Of a DNA stretch of 24,967 nt, positions 15,204 to 22,244 are shown piece after piece; positions within the stretch are counted from its first letter, which is position 1, and the number at the start of each line of letters is the position of its first letter. Position numbers and translations under genes: made by a program. The notes under the pieces are model-generated. The model did not search any database. It was not told where the DNA came from and saw only the letters and a list, made by a program, of their open reading frames with translations. Origin of the DNA: an uncultured Syntrophobacterales bacterium (GTDB lineage Bacteria; Desulfobacterota; Syntrophia; Syntrophales; UBA5619); the NCBI GenBank assembly GCA_903903205.1, contig CAIUXU010000006.1, forward strand, positions 1 through 24,967. The letters run 5' to 3'.

Positions 15204-16721
15204 TTGCACGCAGTCGCAAAGATCCTTGCGCAGCCGGGTGAGCTGCGCGATCAGATCGAGCAGGCCCTGCGGGAAATGGGCGACCGGCTGGGAATGCAGC
15301 GGGGGATGATCTCCCTGATCGATCGCGAAACAGGTGAGGCGTGGCTCGATGTCGCGCACGGCGTCGATATCCATGGTCTGGACGTGACGTACCTCCCGGG
15401 CGAAGGCATTACGGGCAAGGTCGCGCAGACCGGCCGACCGATGGCTTTTGCGAATCTCGGGAAGGAGGTCCATTTTCTTGACCGAACCGGCGCCCGCCGT
15501 TTTCTGAACCGTGCAGAACTCTCCTTCCTCTGTGTGCCGATTGTCTACGATGCCCGCGTTGTTGGGGTGCTCTCGGCGGACAAGGTCGCACGTCAGGTGG
15601 AGAACCTGGACCGGGAGCTCGCGATGCTCTCCTCGGTGGCCGAGCTGTTGGCCAAGGCGGTCCACAGCCGCGCCGTCGAAGAGGATAACCGTCGCCTCCG
15701 CCATCTTCTTGGCCGTTCCCGGACGCCCTCGGCGGAGATCATCGGCCATTCCGGGGTGATGCAGAACCTCTTCGGCATGATTGCCCAGGTGGCCGACTCC
15801 AATACGACAGTTCTGATCAACGGGGAGACGGGGACGGGCAAGGAACTGGTCGCCCGTGCGATTCACCGGAACAGCCCCCGCCTCAGGGGGCCGCTTGTCC
15901 AGGTCAACTGTGCAGCCATTCCCGACACGCTGATCGAAAGCGAGCTTTTCGGCCACGAACGGGGGGCCTTCACCGGCGCCATCCATCAGCGGCGCGGACG
16001 TTTCGAAGAGGCGCACGGGGGGACGATTTTTCTTGATGAGGCGGGGGAACTCTCCGCGTCGGCCCAGGCCAAATTGCTCCGGGTGCTTCAGGAGAAGCAA
16101 TTCCAACCCCTCGGCTCCTCCCGCGTTGTCCGCGTCGATGTCCGAATTATCGCCGCGACAAACCGGAATCTCGAACAGGATCTTTCCTCGGGACGCTTCC
16201 GGGCCGACCTTTTTTACCGTCTGAACGTCTTCCCACTCTACCTGCCGCCGTTGCGCGAGCGGGGAAGCGACATCCTCCTCCTCGCCGACCACTTTGTGCT
16301 GAAATACACCAGGGAGATGGGCAAGCCGCTCAAAAAAATCTCGCCTGCCGTGTCGGATATTCTGCTCGCCTACCACTGGCCCGGGAACGTCCGGGAACTG
16401 GAAAACTGCTTCGAGCGGGCGATTCTCCTTGCGCCCGGGGAGACGATCGAGCCGGTCCATCTGCCCCCCTCACTGCCGCTCCAGATAAAAAGTGTAGAGC
16501 GGAAAGAACAGGGCAGACTAAATGCCGTTGTCGAGGCGCAGGAGCGGGAACTCATCACGAATGCTCTCCGGGAGACCCGGGGGAACCAGACCAAGGCAGC
16601 GAAGCTGTTGGGGACGACGAAGCGGATCATCCAGTACCGGATCCAAAAGATGGGGATCGATCCGAGGCCGTACCGCAAGAAAGCGACAGAGGTCTCGCGC
16701 TCCGGGAGGAATGAAGAATAA
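15204..16721 (+). CDS. Sigma54-dependent transcriptional activator, GAF-AAA-Fis (NifA-like)
   Basis: A 505-residue activator counted from TTG at 15204, or 516 residues if it starts at the ATC at 15171, which has the better ribosome site. Domains: N-terminal GAF sensor (about 12-155), AAA+ central domain (about 178-410) with Walker A GETGTGKE (207-214), the sigma54-contact loop GAFTGA (254-259), Walker B GGTIFLDEAGEL (272-283) and arginine fingers near FRADLFYRL (332-340), then a Fis-type helix-turn-helix (about 447-484). There is no receiver domain, so it is NifA-like rather than NtrC-like and probably responds to a small ligand or a PII protein. It stands directly before the glutamate synthase genes, which carry a sigma54 promoter, and is the obvious candidate to activate both sigma54 promoters in this window. 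Confidence 0.93.
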   Translation: MHAVAKILAQPGELRDQIEQALREMGDRLGMQRGMISLIDRETGEAWLDVAHGVDIHGLDVTYLPGEGITGKVAQTGRPMAFANLGKEVHFLDRTGARRFLNRAELSFLCVPIVYDARVVGVLSADKVARQVENLDRELAMLSSVAELLAKAVHSRAVEEDNRRLRHLLGRSRTPSAEIIGHSGVMQNLFGMIAQVADSNTTVLINGETGTGKELVARAIHRNSPRLRGPLVQVNCAAIPDTLIESELFGHERGAFTGAIHQRRGRFEEAHGGTIFLDEAGELSASAQAKLLRVLQEKQFQPLGSSRVVRVDVRIIAATNRNLEQDLSSGRFRADLFYRLNVFPLYLPPLRERGSDILLLADHFVLKYTREMGKPLKKISPAVSDILLAYHWPGNVRELENCFERAILLAPGETIEPVHLPPSLPLQIKSVERKEQGRLNAVVEAQERELITNALRETRGNQTKAAKLLGTTKRIIQYRIQKMGIDPRPYRKKATEVSRSGRNEE

Positions 16722-16740
16722 AAATGTTACATTTTTGTTC
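16721..16740. promoter_or_regulatory. Candidate enhancer (upstream activator) site for the glutamate synthase promoter
   Basis: A perfect 7+1+7 palindrome AAAATGT-T-ACATTTT (16721-16735) directly follows the activator stop codon and runs into ACATTTTTGTTC (16729-16740). That 12-mer recurs at 22139-22150 before glnN. The site lies about 130-150 bases upstream of the -24 box, the usual distance for sigma54 activator binding. The activator assignment is inference. Confidence 0.4.
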
Positions 16741-16870
16741 TTTTTTTTGACCATGTGACAATTTTGTGCCATAACCGCCGATCTTTTTCGTTGTCGCGGG
16801 GAATGGCAGAAAAGTCCTCCCTAAATTACGACGCATTTCCACGGCCAAGATCCTTGCCTTTTTCGGAATA

Positions 16871-16886
16871 TGGCACGATTTTGGCT
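16871..16886 (+). promoter_or_regulatory. Sigma54 (-24/-12) promoter of the glutamate synthase operon
   Basis: TGGCAC-GATTT-TGGCT matches the -24/-12 consensus TGGCAC-N5-TTGCW with one substitution (T to G before the invariant GC) and exact spacing between GG and GC. Transcription would start near 16898, giving a leader of about 95 nt that can form small stems (AGGAAC 16891-16896 with GTTCCT 16912-16917). Confidence 0.75.
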
Positions 16887-16993
16887 TAAAAGGAACGCTT
16901 AGACTTTTTCGGTTCCTCGAGGTCGTTTTGGCGAAGACCGGAGGATTCCGAAAAATGCTATCGGATTTTGATGGATAGAAAGGATGGTAGCCT

Positions 16994-18124
16994 ATGTGCA
17001 GATTGTTTTCCATTACGAGTAAAGAGCCCCTTTCCCCGATGGTCGCGATCCGCGCCCTCGATGTCATGAAGGAGGGTCATGACGGATCGGGCGTGGGGCT
17101 CTTCATGACAGATCTCGGCGGAGATTTTGAGCAGTTTCGGGGCGGCCCCATTCTCTCCGGGATCTTTTCCAACACGGGGATCAAGGCCCTTGACCGGTAC
17201 ATGATGGACATGGATTTCATGACGAAATACAAGCTCTCTTTCCGGCCGACGAAGCGCCCCCCCACAGGGACGCCAAGGCGGGACAACTACCTGATCCGCG
17301 TCTATGAATACCCGCCGGACTGGGAGAACCTGCCCGAGGCGGAGGTCCAGCGTCGCCTGATGATGTGCCGTCTCCAACTCCGCGAGATGGGGGAGAAGGA
17401 CGGCTCGATGATGGTCTTCAGTTTCTGGCCGGACGTGATCATGATCAAGGAGGTCGGTGACCCGATGACCGTGGCGGATTACCTCGGCCTGAACCGCAGG
17501 GAGCTTCAGGCGCGGACGATCCTCGCCCAGGGGCGGCAGAACACGAACTACGCGATCGACATCTACGCCTGCCATCCTTTCTTCATCCAGGGGATGGCCA
17601 CGATGACCAACGGAGAGAACACCGCGTTCTTGCCGATCCGGGAGTTTCTCATGTCGCGCAAGGAGCCGGGCTATGTCGGCTACCAGTCGGACTCCGAGGT
17701 ATTCACCCATATTCTCCACTATACGTACCGGCACCTGAACCTCGATCTCGAGACCTACAAGCACATCCTTACGCCGCTCAAGGACGGTGAGCTGGCGAAC
17801 CACCCGAACGGTCCCTGGCTCCGGATGCTGAAGCAGAGTTGCCGACCGCTCATCATCGACGGACCGAACTGCGTCATGGGCTGCCTGCCCGACAAGACCC
17901 TCTTCATGCTGCAGGACAGCAAAAAGCTCCGCCCCGGCGTGGTGGGCGGCAATCCCGGCATGTTTGCTTTCTCCTCGGAGATGTGCGGCCTGGATGCCGC
18001 GATCCCCGCTCGCGACAAAAGCCGGGATTTTCAACCGATGAAATATGATACGGTCTTTGTCGGACCGGAACGTCAGGAGGTTGGGCGATGGAACCAGATG
18101 GACAGCTTAAGCCGTCTTCACTAA
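16994..18124 (+). CDS. Glutamate synthase, glutaminase (class II amidotransferase) subunit
   Basis: A 376-residue protein equivalent to the N-terminal glutaminase domain of GltB but encoded alone, as in archaeal-type glutamate synthases. After removal of Met1 the nucleophile Cys2 (MCRLFS) becomes N-terminal, as in Ntn amidotransferases. Other class II motifs are HPFF (194-197), TNGEN (205-209) and SDSE (232-235). A segment of about 100 residues lies between the nucleophile strand and these motifs. It releases ammonia from glutamine for channelling to the synthase subunit. AAGGATGG precedes the ATG. Its last 37 bases overlap the next gene in another frame, implying translational coupling and matched amounts. 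It follows the sigma54 promoter at 16871. Confidence 0.9.
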   Translation: MCRLFSITSKEPLSPMVAIRALDVMKEGHDGSGVGLFMTDLGGDFEQFRGGPILSGIFSNTGIKALDRYMMDMDFMTKYKLSFRPTKRPPTGTPRRDNYLIRVYEYPPDWENLPEAEVQRRLMMCRLQLREMGEKDGSMMVFSFWPDVIMIKEVGDPMTVADYLGLNRRELQARTILAQGRQNTNYAIDIYACHPFFIQGMATMTNGENTAFLPIREFLMSRKEPGYVGYQSDSEVFTHILHYTYRHLNLDLETYKHILTPLKDGELANHPNGPWLRMLKQSCRPLIIDGPNCVMGCLPDKTLFMLQDSKKLRPGVVGGNPGMFAFSSEMCGLDAAIPARDKSRDFQPMKYDTVFVGPERQEVGRWNQMDSLSRLH

Positions 18125-19722
18125 GCACGAAAGACTTGCCGTGGCAGGTTCTCTGGAGCAAGGAGAAATGCAGCCTCTGCGGCCGTTGTACCGCGGTCTG
18201 TCCCGTGCAGGCCATCGAACCTGGTGTTCACCGGAAAAGGGTGCTGCAGGTCCCGCTGGGACTCACGGAAAAACCGGGGAATATTTTCGGCGTTTACCAC
18301 GGTATCCGCCAACGGACGGATGTCGCCCATGCCTGCATCGGTTGCGGGATGTGCGACATGGTTTGCCCCAACCACGCGATCATGCCGATCCATAACGACG
18401 AACCCGACAAGCTCCGCTTTCACATCAACCAGGGGGGTATTCCGAGACGACGCGGAGGACGCCGGAACGCACGGGAAAGCCTCCTCGACAGCATCAAATT
18501 TGTTCGCATCTCCATGCTGACCGACCCCGCCCTGGATGCCGGACGCCACGAATTCGAGCTTCGGACGCTGCTGGGGCGAATCCTTCCGCCGGAGGAGGCG
18601 CTCCGGGTCACCCGCGAAGGAGGGTGGCTTCCGCCGGTTCGCGAGATCTACCCGCTTATCCTGGGAAGCATGTCCTTCGGTGCGCTCTCCCCGACCATGT
18701 GGGAGGGGCTCCAGATGGGGGTGGCCTATCTGAACGAGGAGCTGGGAATGCCGGTCCGCTTTGCCACCGGCGAAGGCGGCTGCCCGCCCAGGCTCCTCCG
18801 GTCGCGGTTTCTCAAATACATCATCCTCCAGATCGCAAGCGGTTATTTCGGATGGGATGAGATCATCCACGCCCTGCCCGAGATGAAGGAAGATCCCTGT
18901 GCAATCGAGATCAAGTACGGCCAGGGAGCGAAGCCGGGAGACGGCGGCTTGCTGATGTGGTACAAGGTCAACAAACTGATCGCGGCGATTCGGGGTGTGC
19001 CCACAGGGGTGAACCTGCCCAGCCCGCCCACCCACCAGACGAAATATTCCATCGAGGAGGCGGTCGCAAAGATGATCCAGTCCATGTCGATGGCCTGGGG
19101 CTTCCGCGTGCCAGTTTACCCAAAGATCTCCGCGACATCCACCGCGCTTGCGGTCCTGAACAACCTGACCCGGAATCCTTATGCGGCAGCGCTTTCGATG
19201 GACGGCGAGGACGGCGGCACGGGGGCGGCCTACAACATCTCCATGGACCACATGGGGCATCCGATCGCGGGGATCGTTCGCGATGCCTACCTCAACCTGG
19301 TGAAGATCGGCAAACAGAACGAAATCCCGATCTTCGCAGGCGGCGGTGTCGGCAAAAACGGAAACCTTGCCGCAAACGCGGCCGCCTTGATCATGCTGGG
19401 GGCGAGCGGCGTCCAGGCGGGAAAATACATCATGCAGGCGTCGGCCGGCTGTCTCGGATCAGAGGCGGACCGCTGCAACATCTGCAACATCGGACTCTGC
19501 CCGAAGGGGATCACCTCCCAGGACCCGCGCCTCTACCGGCGCCTGGACCCGGAAAAGGTGGCGGAACGCCTCGTCGAAGTCGTGGTCAGTTTTGATACGG
19601 AATTGAAGAAGATTGTGGCGCCGCTCGGTCGTTCCACATCGCTGCCGATCGGGATGTCCGATGCACTCGGAATTTCCGATCGCGATGCGGCGGAACGCCT
19701 CGGCATCCGGTATGTGTTGTAG
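18088..19722 (+). CDS. gltB: Glutamate synthase, ferredoxin-FMN synthase subunit
   Basis: A 544-residue archaeal-type glutamate synthase core. The N-terminus carries two ferredoxin [4Fe-4S] motifs: C28, C31, C34, C38 and C83, C86, C89, C93. The FMN-binding TIM barrel that makes glutamate from 2-oxoglutarate and ammonia follows (about 150-500), with GSMSFGALS (193-201), KYGQGAKPGDGG (276-287) and MDGEDGGTGA (371-380). A further cysteine set, C455, C463, C466 and C471, is the family's Fe-S site near FMN. The ATG has AGGAGG 7 bases upstream and lies inside the end of the glutaminase gene. The GXGXG domain normally at the C-terminus of GltB is missing here and is found at the start of the next gene, 19 bases downstream. 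Confidence 0.93.
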   Translation: MEPDGQLKPSSLSTKDLPWQVLWSKEKCSLCGRCTAVCPVQAIEPGVHRKRVLQVPLGLTEKPGNIFGVYHGIRQRTDVAHACIGCGMCDMVCPNHAIMPIHNDEPDKLRFHINQGGIPRRRGGRRNARESLLDSIKFVRISMLTDPALDAGRHEFELRTLLGRILPPEEALRVTREGGWLPPVREIYPLILGSMSFGALSPTMWEGLQMGVAYLNEELGMPVRFATGEGGCPPRLLRSRFLKYIILQIASGYFGWDEIIHALPEMKEDPCAIEIKYGQGAKPGDGGLLMWYKVNKLIAAIRGVPTGVNLPSPPTHQTKYSIEEAVAKMIQSMSMAWGFRVPVYPKISATSTALAVLNNLTRNPYAAALSMDGEDGGTGAAYNISMDHMGHPIAGIVRDAYLNLVKIGKQNEIPIFAGGGVGKNGNLAANAAALIMLGASGVQAGKYIMQASAGCLGSEADRCNICNIGLCPKGITSQDPRLYRRLDPEKVAERLVEVVVSFDTELKKIVAPLGRSTSLPIGMSDALGISDRDAAERLGIRYVL

Positions 19723-19741
19723 AAGATACTAAGGAGATCTC

Positions 19742-22075
19742 ATGTCTCAGCGACAAACCATCATCATTCCCGGGTCCGAAAAGGGCGTCCGGGTAGATTC
19801 GCGTGTTCTTGAGGAGCGTATCCAGAAGGCCCTCGCCGATGGACACCGGAATATCGATATCATTGCCCAGGGCCAGCACGGCCTCGGCGGACGCCTCTGG
19901 CGGGCTGGGAATGAGCCCGTCTCCATCCGGATTTTGGGGACATCGGGACAGAGGGTCGGCGCGATGGGCTTCCCGAACACCGTGATCGATGTCGTAGGAC
20001 CCGCCTCCGACGATGTGGGATGGCTCAATGCGGGCGCCAGAATCACCATCCGCGGCAATGCCACCAACGGCGTGGGCAACGCGATGGCCCAGGGGAAGAT
20101 CTATATCGCAGGGGATATCGGGGCGCGCGGGATGACGATGACGAAGCACAACCCCCGTTTCGAACCCCCGGAGCTCTGGGTTCTGGGGGGTGTCGGCGAT
20201 TCCTTCGCCGAGTTCATGGCCGGCGGTGTCGCGGTGATCTGCGGACATGGAGCGCAACAGATGGATAACGTCCTCGGTTACCACCCCTGCGTCGGGATGG
20301 TCGGGGGCAAGATTTTCTTCCGCGGACCCCACCAGGGATTCAGCGGGAAGGACGCGCGGCTGACCATTCCCGATGATGATGAGTGGCGTTGGCTGACGGC
20401 GCACATGGTTGAATATTTGGATGCGATCGGCAGGGCGATTCTGTTTTCCGAGTTGATGGCGGACCGCAGCGTGTGGCAGATTCTTGCAGCCCGAAAGCCC
20501 CATGAAAAGGCCGGTCCGTCGGGCCGGAACATCCACCGTTTTCACCAGGAGGTCTGGGACCGGGAATTGGGAACAGGCGGCATGATTGGCGATCTGTCCG
20601 TTCAGGAGCGCGGTTGCGTACCGGTGATTGCAACGGGCGGGTTGCGTCGCTTTGTCCCGCTTTGGGAAAATGAAAAATACCTCCCCCCGTGCCAGGCCCA
20701 TTGCCCGACGGGAATCCCCGTTCAGAGGCGGTGGGAGTTGATCCGTAATGGAAAGATGCAGGAGGCCGTGGATCTGGCGCTTGCGTACACCCCCTTCCCG
20801 GCCACCGTCTGCGGCTACCTCTGCCCCAATCTCTGCATGCAGAGTTGCACCCGTCAAAAGGCCGATCTTCCATCGGTCGATGTGGCGCTTCTCGGCCGGG
20901 CCAGCCTCCAGGCGGTCGTCCCGGCGCCGGCGCCGACCACCGGTTGGAAAATTGCCATCATCGGCGGTGGGGCGGCGGGATTGTCGGTCGCCTGGCAGCT
21001 CCGGATGCAGGGCCATGAACCCGTCATCCACGACGTTCGCAAGCGCCTCGGGGGGAAGATCACCGCAACGATCCCAAGAAACCGGATTCCGGACGATGTG
21101 CTAGACCATGAGCTGACGCGTCTGGAGGCGGAGATCCCCCACAAAACCCTGAAGCACGCGCTGACCGAAGAGGAGTTTGGAAAGCTGCATGAGAAATTCG
21201 ATGCCGTCGTGATCGCCGTAGGGGCTCAGAAGGCGCGGCTCATCCCTTTCCCCGGTCATGAGCGGGCGGTTGCAGCCCTCGATTTTCTCCGGGCAAGCAA
21301 GCTCGATCAGGCAACAGTGGGAAAGAGTGTCGTGATCATCGGGGCGGGGAACGTCGGTTGCGACGCCGCCTCGGAGGCTTTCCGGCTCGGCGCCGAATCG
21401 GTCACGCTGATCGATATCCAGGCCCCGTCCTCCTCCGGTGTGGAAAGGAAACACGCGGAGGCCGCCGGGGCAAAGTTTCTCTGGCCCCGCTTTACGAAGG
21501 TCATTACACCGACGGCCGTGGAACTCAAGGAGGGCGAGGTTCTTCCTGCCGATACGGTGATCATGGCGGTCGGCGATCAGCCCGATCTCGGATTCCTCCC
21601 GAAAGAGATCAAAACCGAGCGAGGATTCATCGTCGTCGACGAAAGTTTCCGCACGAGCGAACCGAAGGTATTTGCAATTGGAGACGCTGTCCGCCTGGGA
21701 CTGCTCACCGAAGCGATCGGCGCCGGCAGGACCGCAGCACGTGCGATCAACGATATGCTCCGGGGACGCGCGGAAACCTACGACCAGCTCCCGGGTATCG
21801 ATCCTGAACGGGTGAAACTCGAATACTATGATCCACGCCTGCCCCGTTTCGAGGACCCCCTCTCCTGCGCCGCCGGATGCGCCTCCTGTGGCGCCTGTCG
21901 CGACTGCGGTCTCTGCGAAACCCTCTGTCCGCAAAACGCGATCTCCCGGAAAGAAAGAGAAAGGGGCGCATACGAATATGTAGTCGATTCGGACCGCTGC
22001 ATCGGTTGCGGTTTCTGCGCGGGGGCATGTCCCTGCGGAATCTGGCGTCTGACCGAAAATGATCCGCTGGAATAG
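19742..22075 (+). CDS. gltD: GXGXG domain fused to GltD-like FAD/NAD(P) oxidoreductase with C-terminal ferredoxin
   Basis: A 777-residue fusion. Residues 1 to about 255 form the right-handed GXGXG helix of GltB (GQHGLGGRLWRAG, NATNGVGNAMAQG, GGVAVICGHG). Residues about 305-680 match the GltD/NADPH oxidoreductase: N-terminal Fe-S cysteines C317, C321, C357, C361, C365, C369, FAD site GGGAAG (408-413), NAD(P) site GAGNVG (534-539), second FAD contact AIGDAV (645-650). The C-terminus adds a cysteine-rich ferredoxin-like domain: C709, C713, C716, C719, C722, C725, C729 and C753, C756, C759, C763, C765. It should pass electrons from NAD(P)H, or exchange with ferredoxin, to the FMN synthase subunit. 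AAGGAG sits before the ATG. The stop is only 8 bases ahead of the glnN sigma54 promoter. Confidence 0.92.
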   Translation: MSQRQTIIIPGSEKGVRVDSRVLEERIQKALADGHRNIDIIAQGQHGLGGRLWRAGNEPVSIRILGTSGQRVGAMGFPNTVIDVVGPASDDVGWLNAGARITIRGNATNGVGNAMAQGKIYIAGDIGARGMTMTKHNPRFEPPELWVLGGVGDSFAEFMAGGVAVICGHGAQQMDNVLGYHPCVGMVGGKIFFRGPHQGFSGKDARLTIPDDDEWRWLTAHMVEYLDAIGRAILFSELMADRSVWQILAARKPHEKAGPSGRNIHRFHQEVWDRELGTGGMIGDLSVQERGCVPVIATGGLRRFVPLWENEKYLPPCQAHCPTGIPVQRRWELIRNGKMQEAVDLALAYTPFPATVCGYLCPNLCMQSCTRQKADLPSVDVALLGRASLQAVVPAPAPTTGWKIAIIGGGAAGLSVAWQLRMQGHEPVIHDVRKRLGGKITATIPRNRIPDDVLDHELTRLEAEIPHKTLKHALTEEEFGKLHEKFDAVVIAVGAQKARLIPFPGHERAVAALDFLRASKLDQATVGKSVVIIGAGNVGCDAASEAFRLGAESVTLIDIQAPSSSGVERKHAEAAGAKFLWPRFTKVITPTAVELKEGEVLPADTVIMAVGDQPDLGFLPKEIKTERGFIVVDESFRTSEPKVFAIGDAVRLGLLTEAIGAGRTAARAINDMLRGRAETYDQLPGIDPERVKLEYYDPRLPRFEDPLSCAAGCASCGACRDCGLCETLCPQNAISRKERERGAYEYVVDSDRCIGCGFCAGACPCGIWRLTENDPLE

Positions 22076-22083
22076 GCGACCCC

Positions 22084-22099
22084 TGGCACAATGATTGCT
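22084..22099 (+). promoter_or_regulatory. Consensus sigma54 (-24/-12) promoter of glnN
   Basis: TGGCAC-AATGA-TTGCT is an exact match to TGGCAC-N5-TTGCW. Transcription would start near 22111, leaving a leader of about 134 nt before the glnN start codon. It begins 8 bases after the preceding stop codon. Confidence 0.85.
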
Positions 22100-22136
22100 G
22101 TTACTGGGGTGGGAGCGTTGAAAGAACCTATGGAAT

Positions 22137-22150
22137 GAACATTTTTGTTC
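22137..22150. promoter_or_regulatory. Palindromic box in the glnN leader, shared with the glutamate synthase enhancer region
   Basis: GAACA-TTTT-TGTTC is a perfect palindrome within a longer imperfect one (AATG-AACA ... TGTTCCATT, 22133-22154). ACATTTTTGTTC (22139-22150) is identical to 16729-16740. It lies about 28-40 bases downstream of the predicted start site, unusual for an activator site, so it may bind a repressor or act as a downstream enhancer. Confidence 0.35.
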
Positions 22151-22191
22151 CATTACAACCGGAGAGGTTCTGGTCAGGGCTCAACCCTATT

Positions 22192-22209
22192 CAGGTCCGC
22201 AAGGACCTG
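22192..22209 (+). other. GNRA-capped hairpin in the glnN leader
   Basis: CAGGTCC (22192-22198) and GGACCTG (22203-22209) form a perfect 7-bp stem with a GCAA tetraloop in the leader, 25 bases before the Shine-Dalgarno. Two small stems precede it (AACC-GGAGA-GGTT at 22157-22169; AGGG with CCCT at 22176-22188). No U-tract follows, so it is not a terminator. It does not resemble the known glnA glutamine riboswitch. Confidence 0.5.
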
Positions 22210-22244
22210 GACAACAACATATTCTGGGATTGATGGAGGAAGCT

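Noticed and set aside
15141..16460. 439-codon open frame antisense to the sigma54 activator
   Set aside because: No recognisable domain, and it is a mirror of a well-supported gene in GC-rich DNA.
16756..16771. Possible minus-strand sigma54 site (TGGCAC at 16766-16771 reversed)
   Set aside because: The -12 half lacks the essential GC at the correct spacing, and no minus-strand gene would use it.
18121..22153. Long minus-strand open frames opposite the glutamate synthase genes (18121-19260, 19586-21031, 21101-22153)
   Set aside because: They carry Arg/His/Gly-rich composition typical of antisense shadows, no motifs, and the plus-strand genes are certain.
22111..22244. glnA-type glutamine riboswitch in the glnN leader
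   Set aside because: The conserved core of that riboswitch as I remember it is not present; only simple stems are seen.
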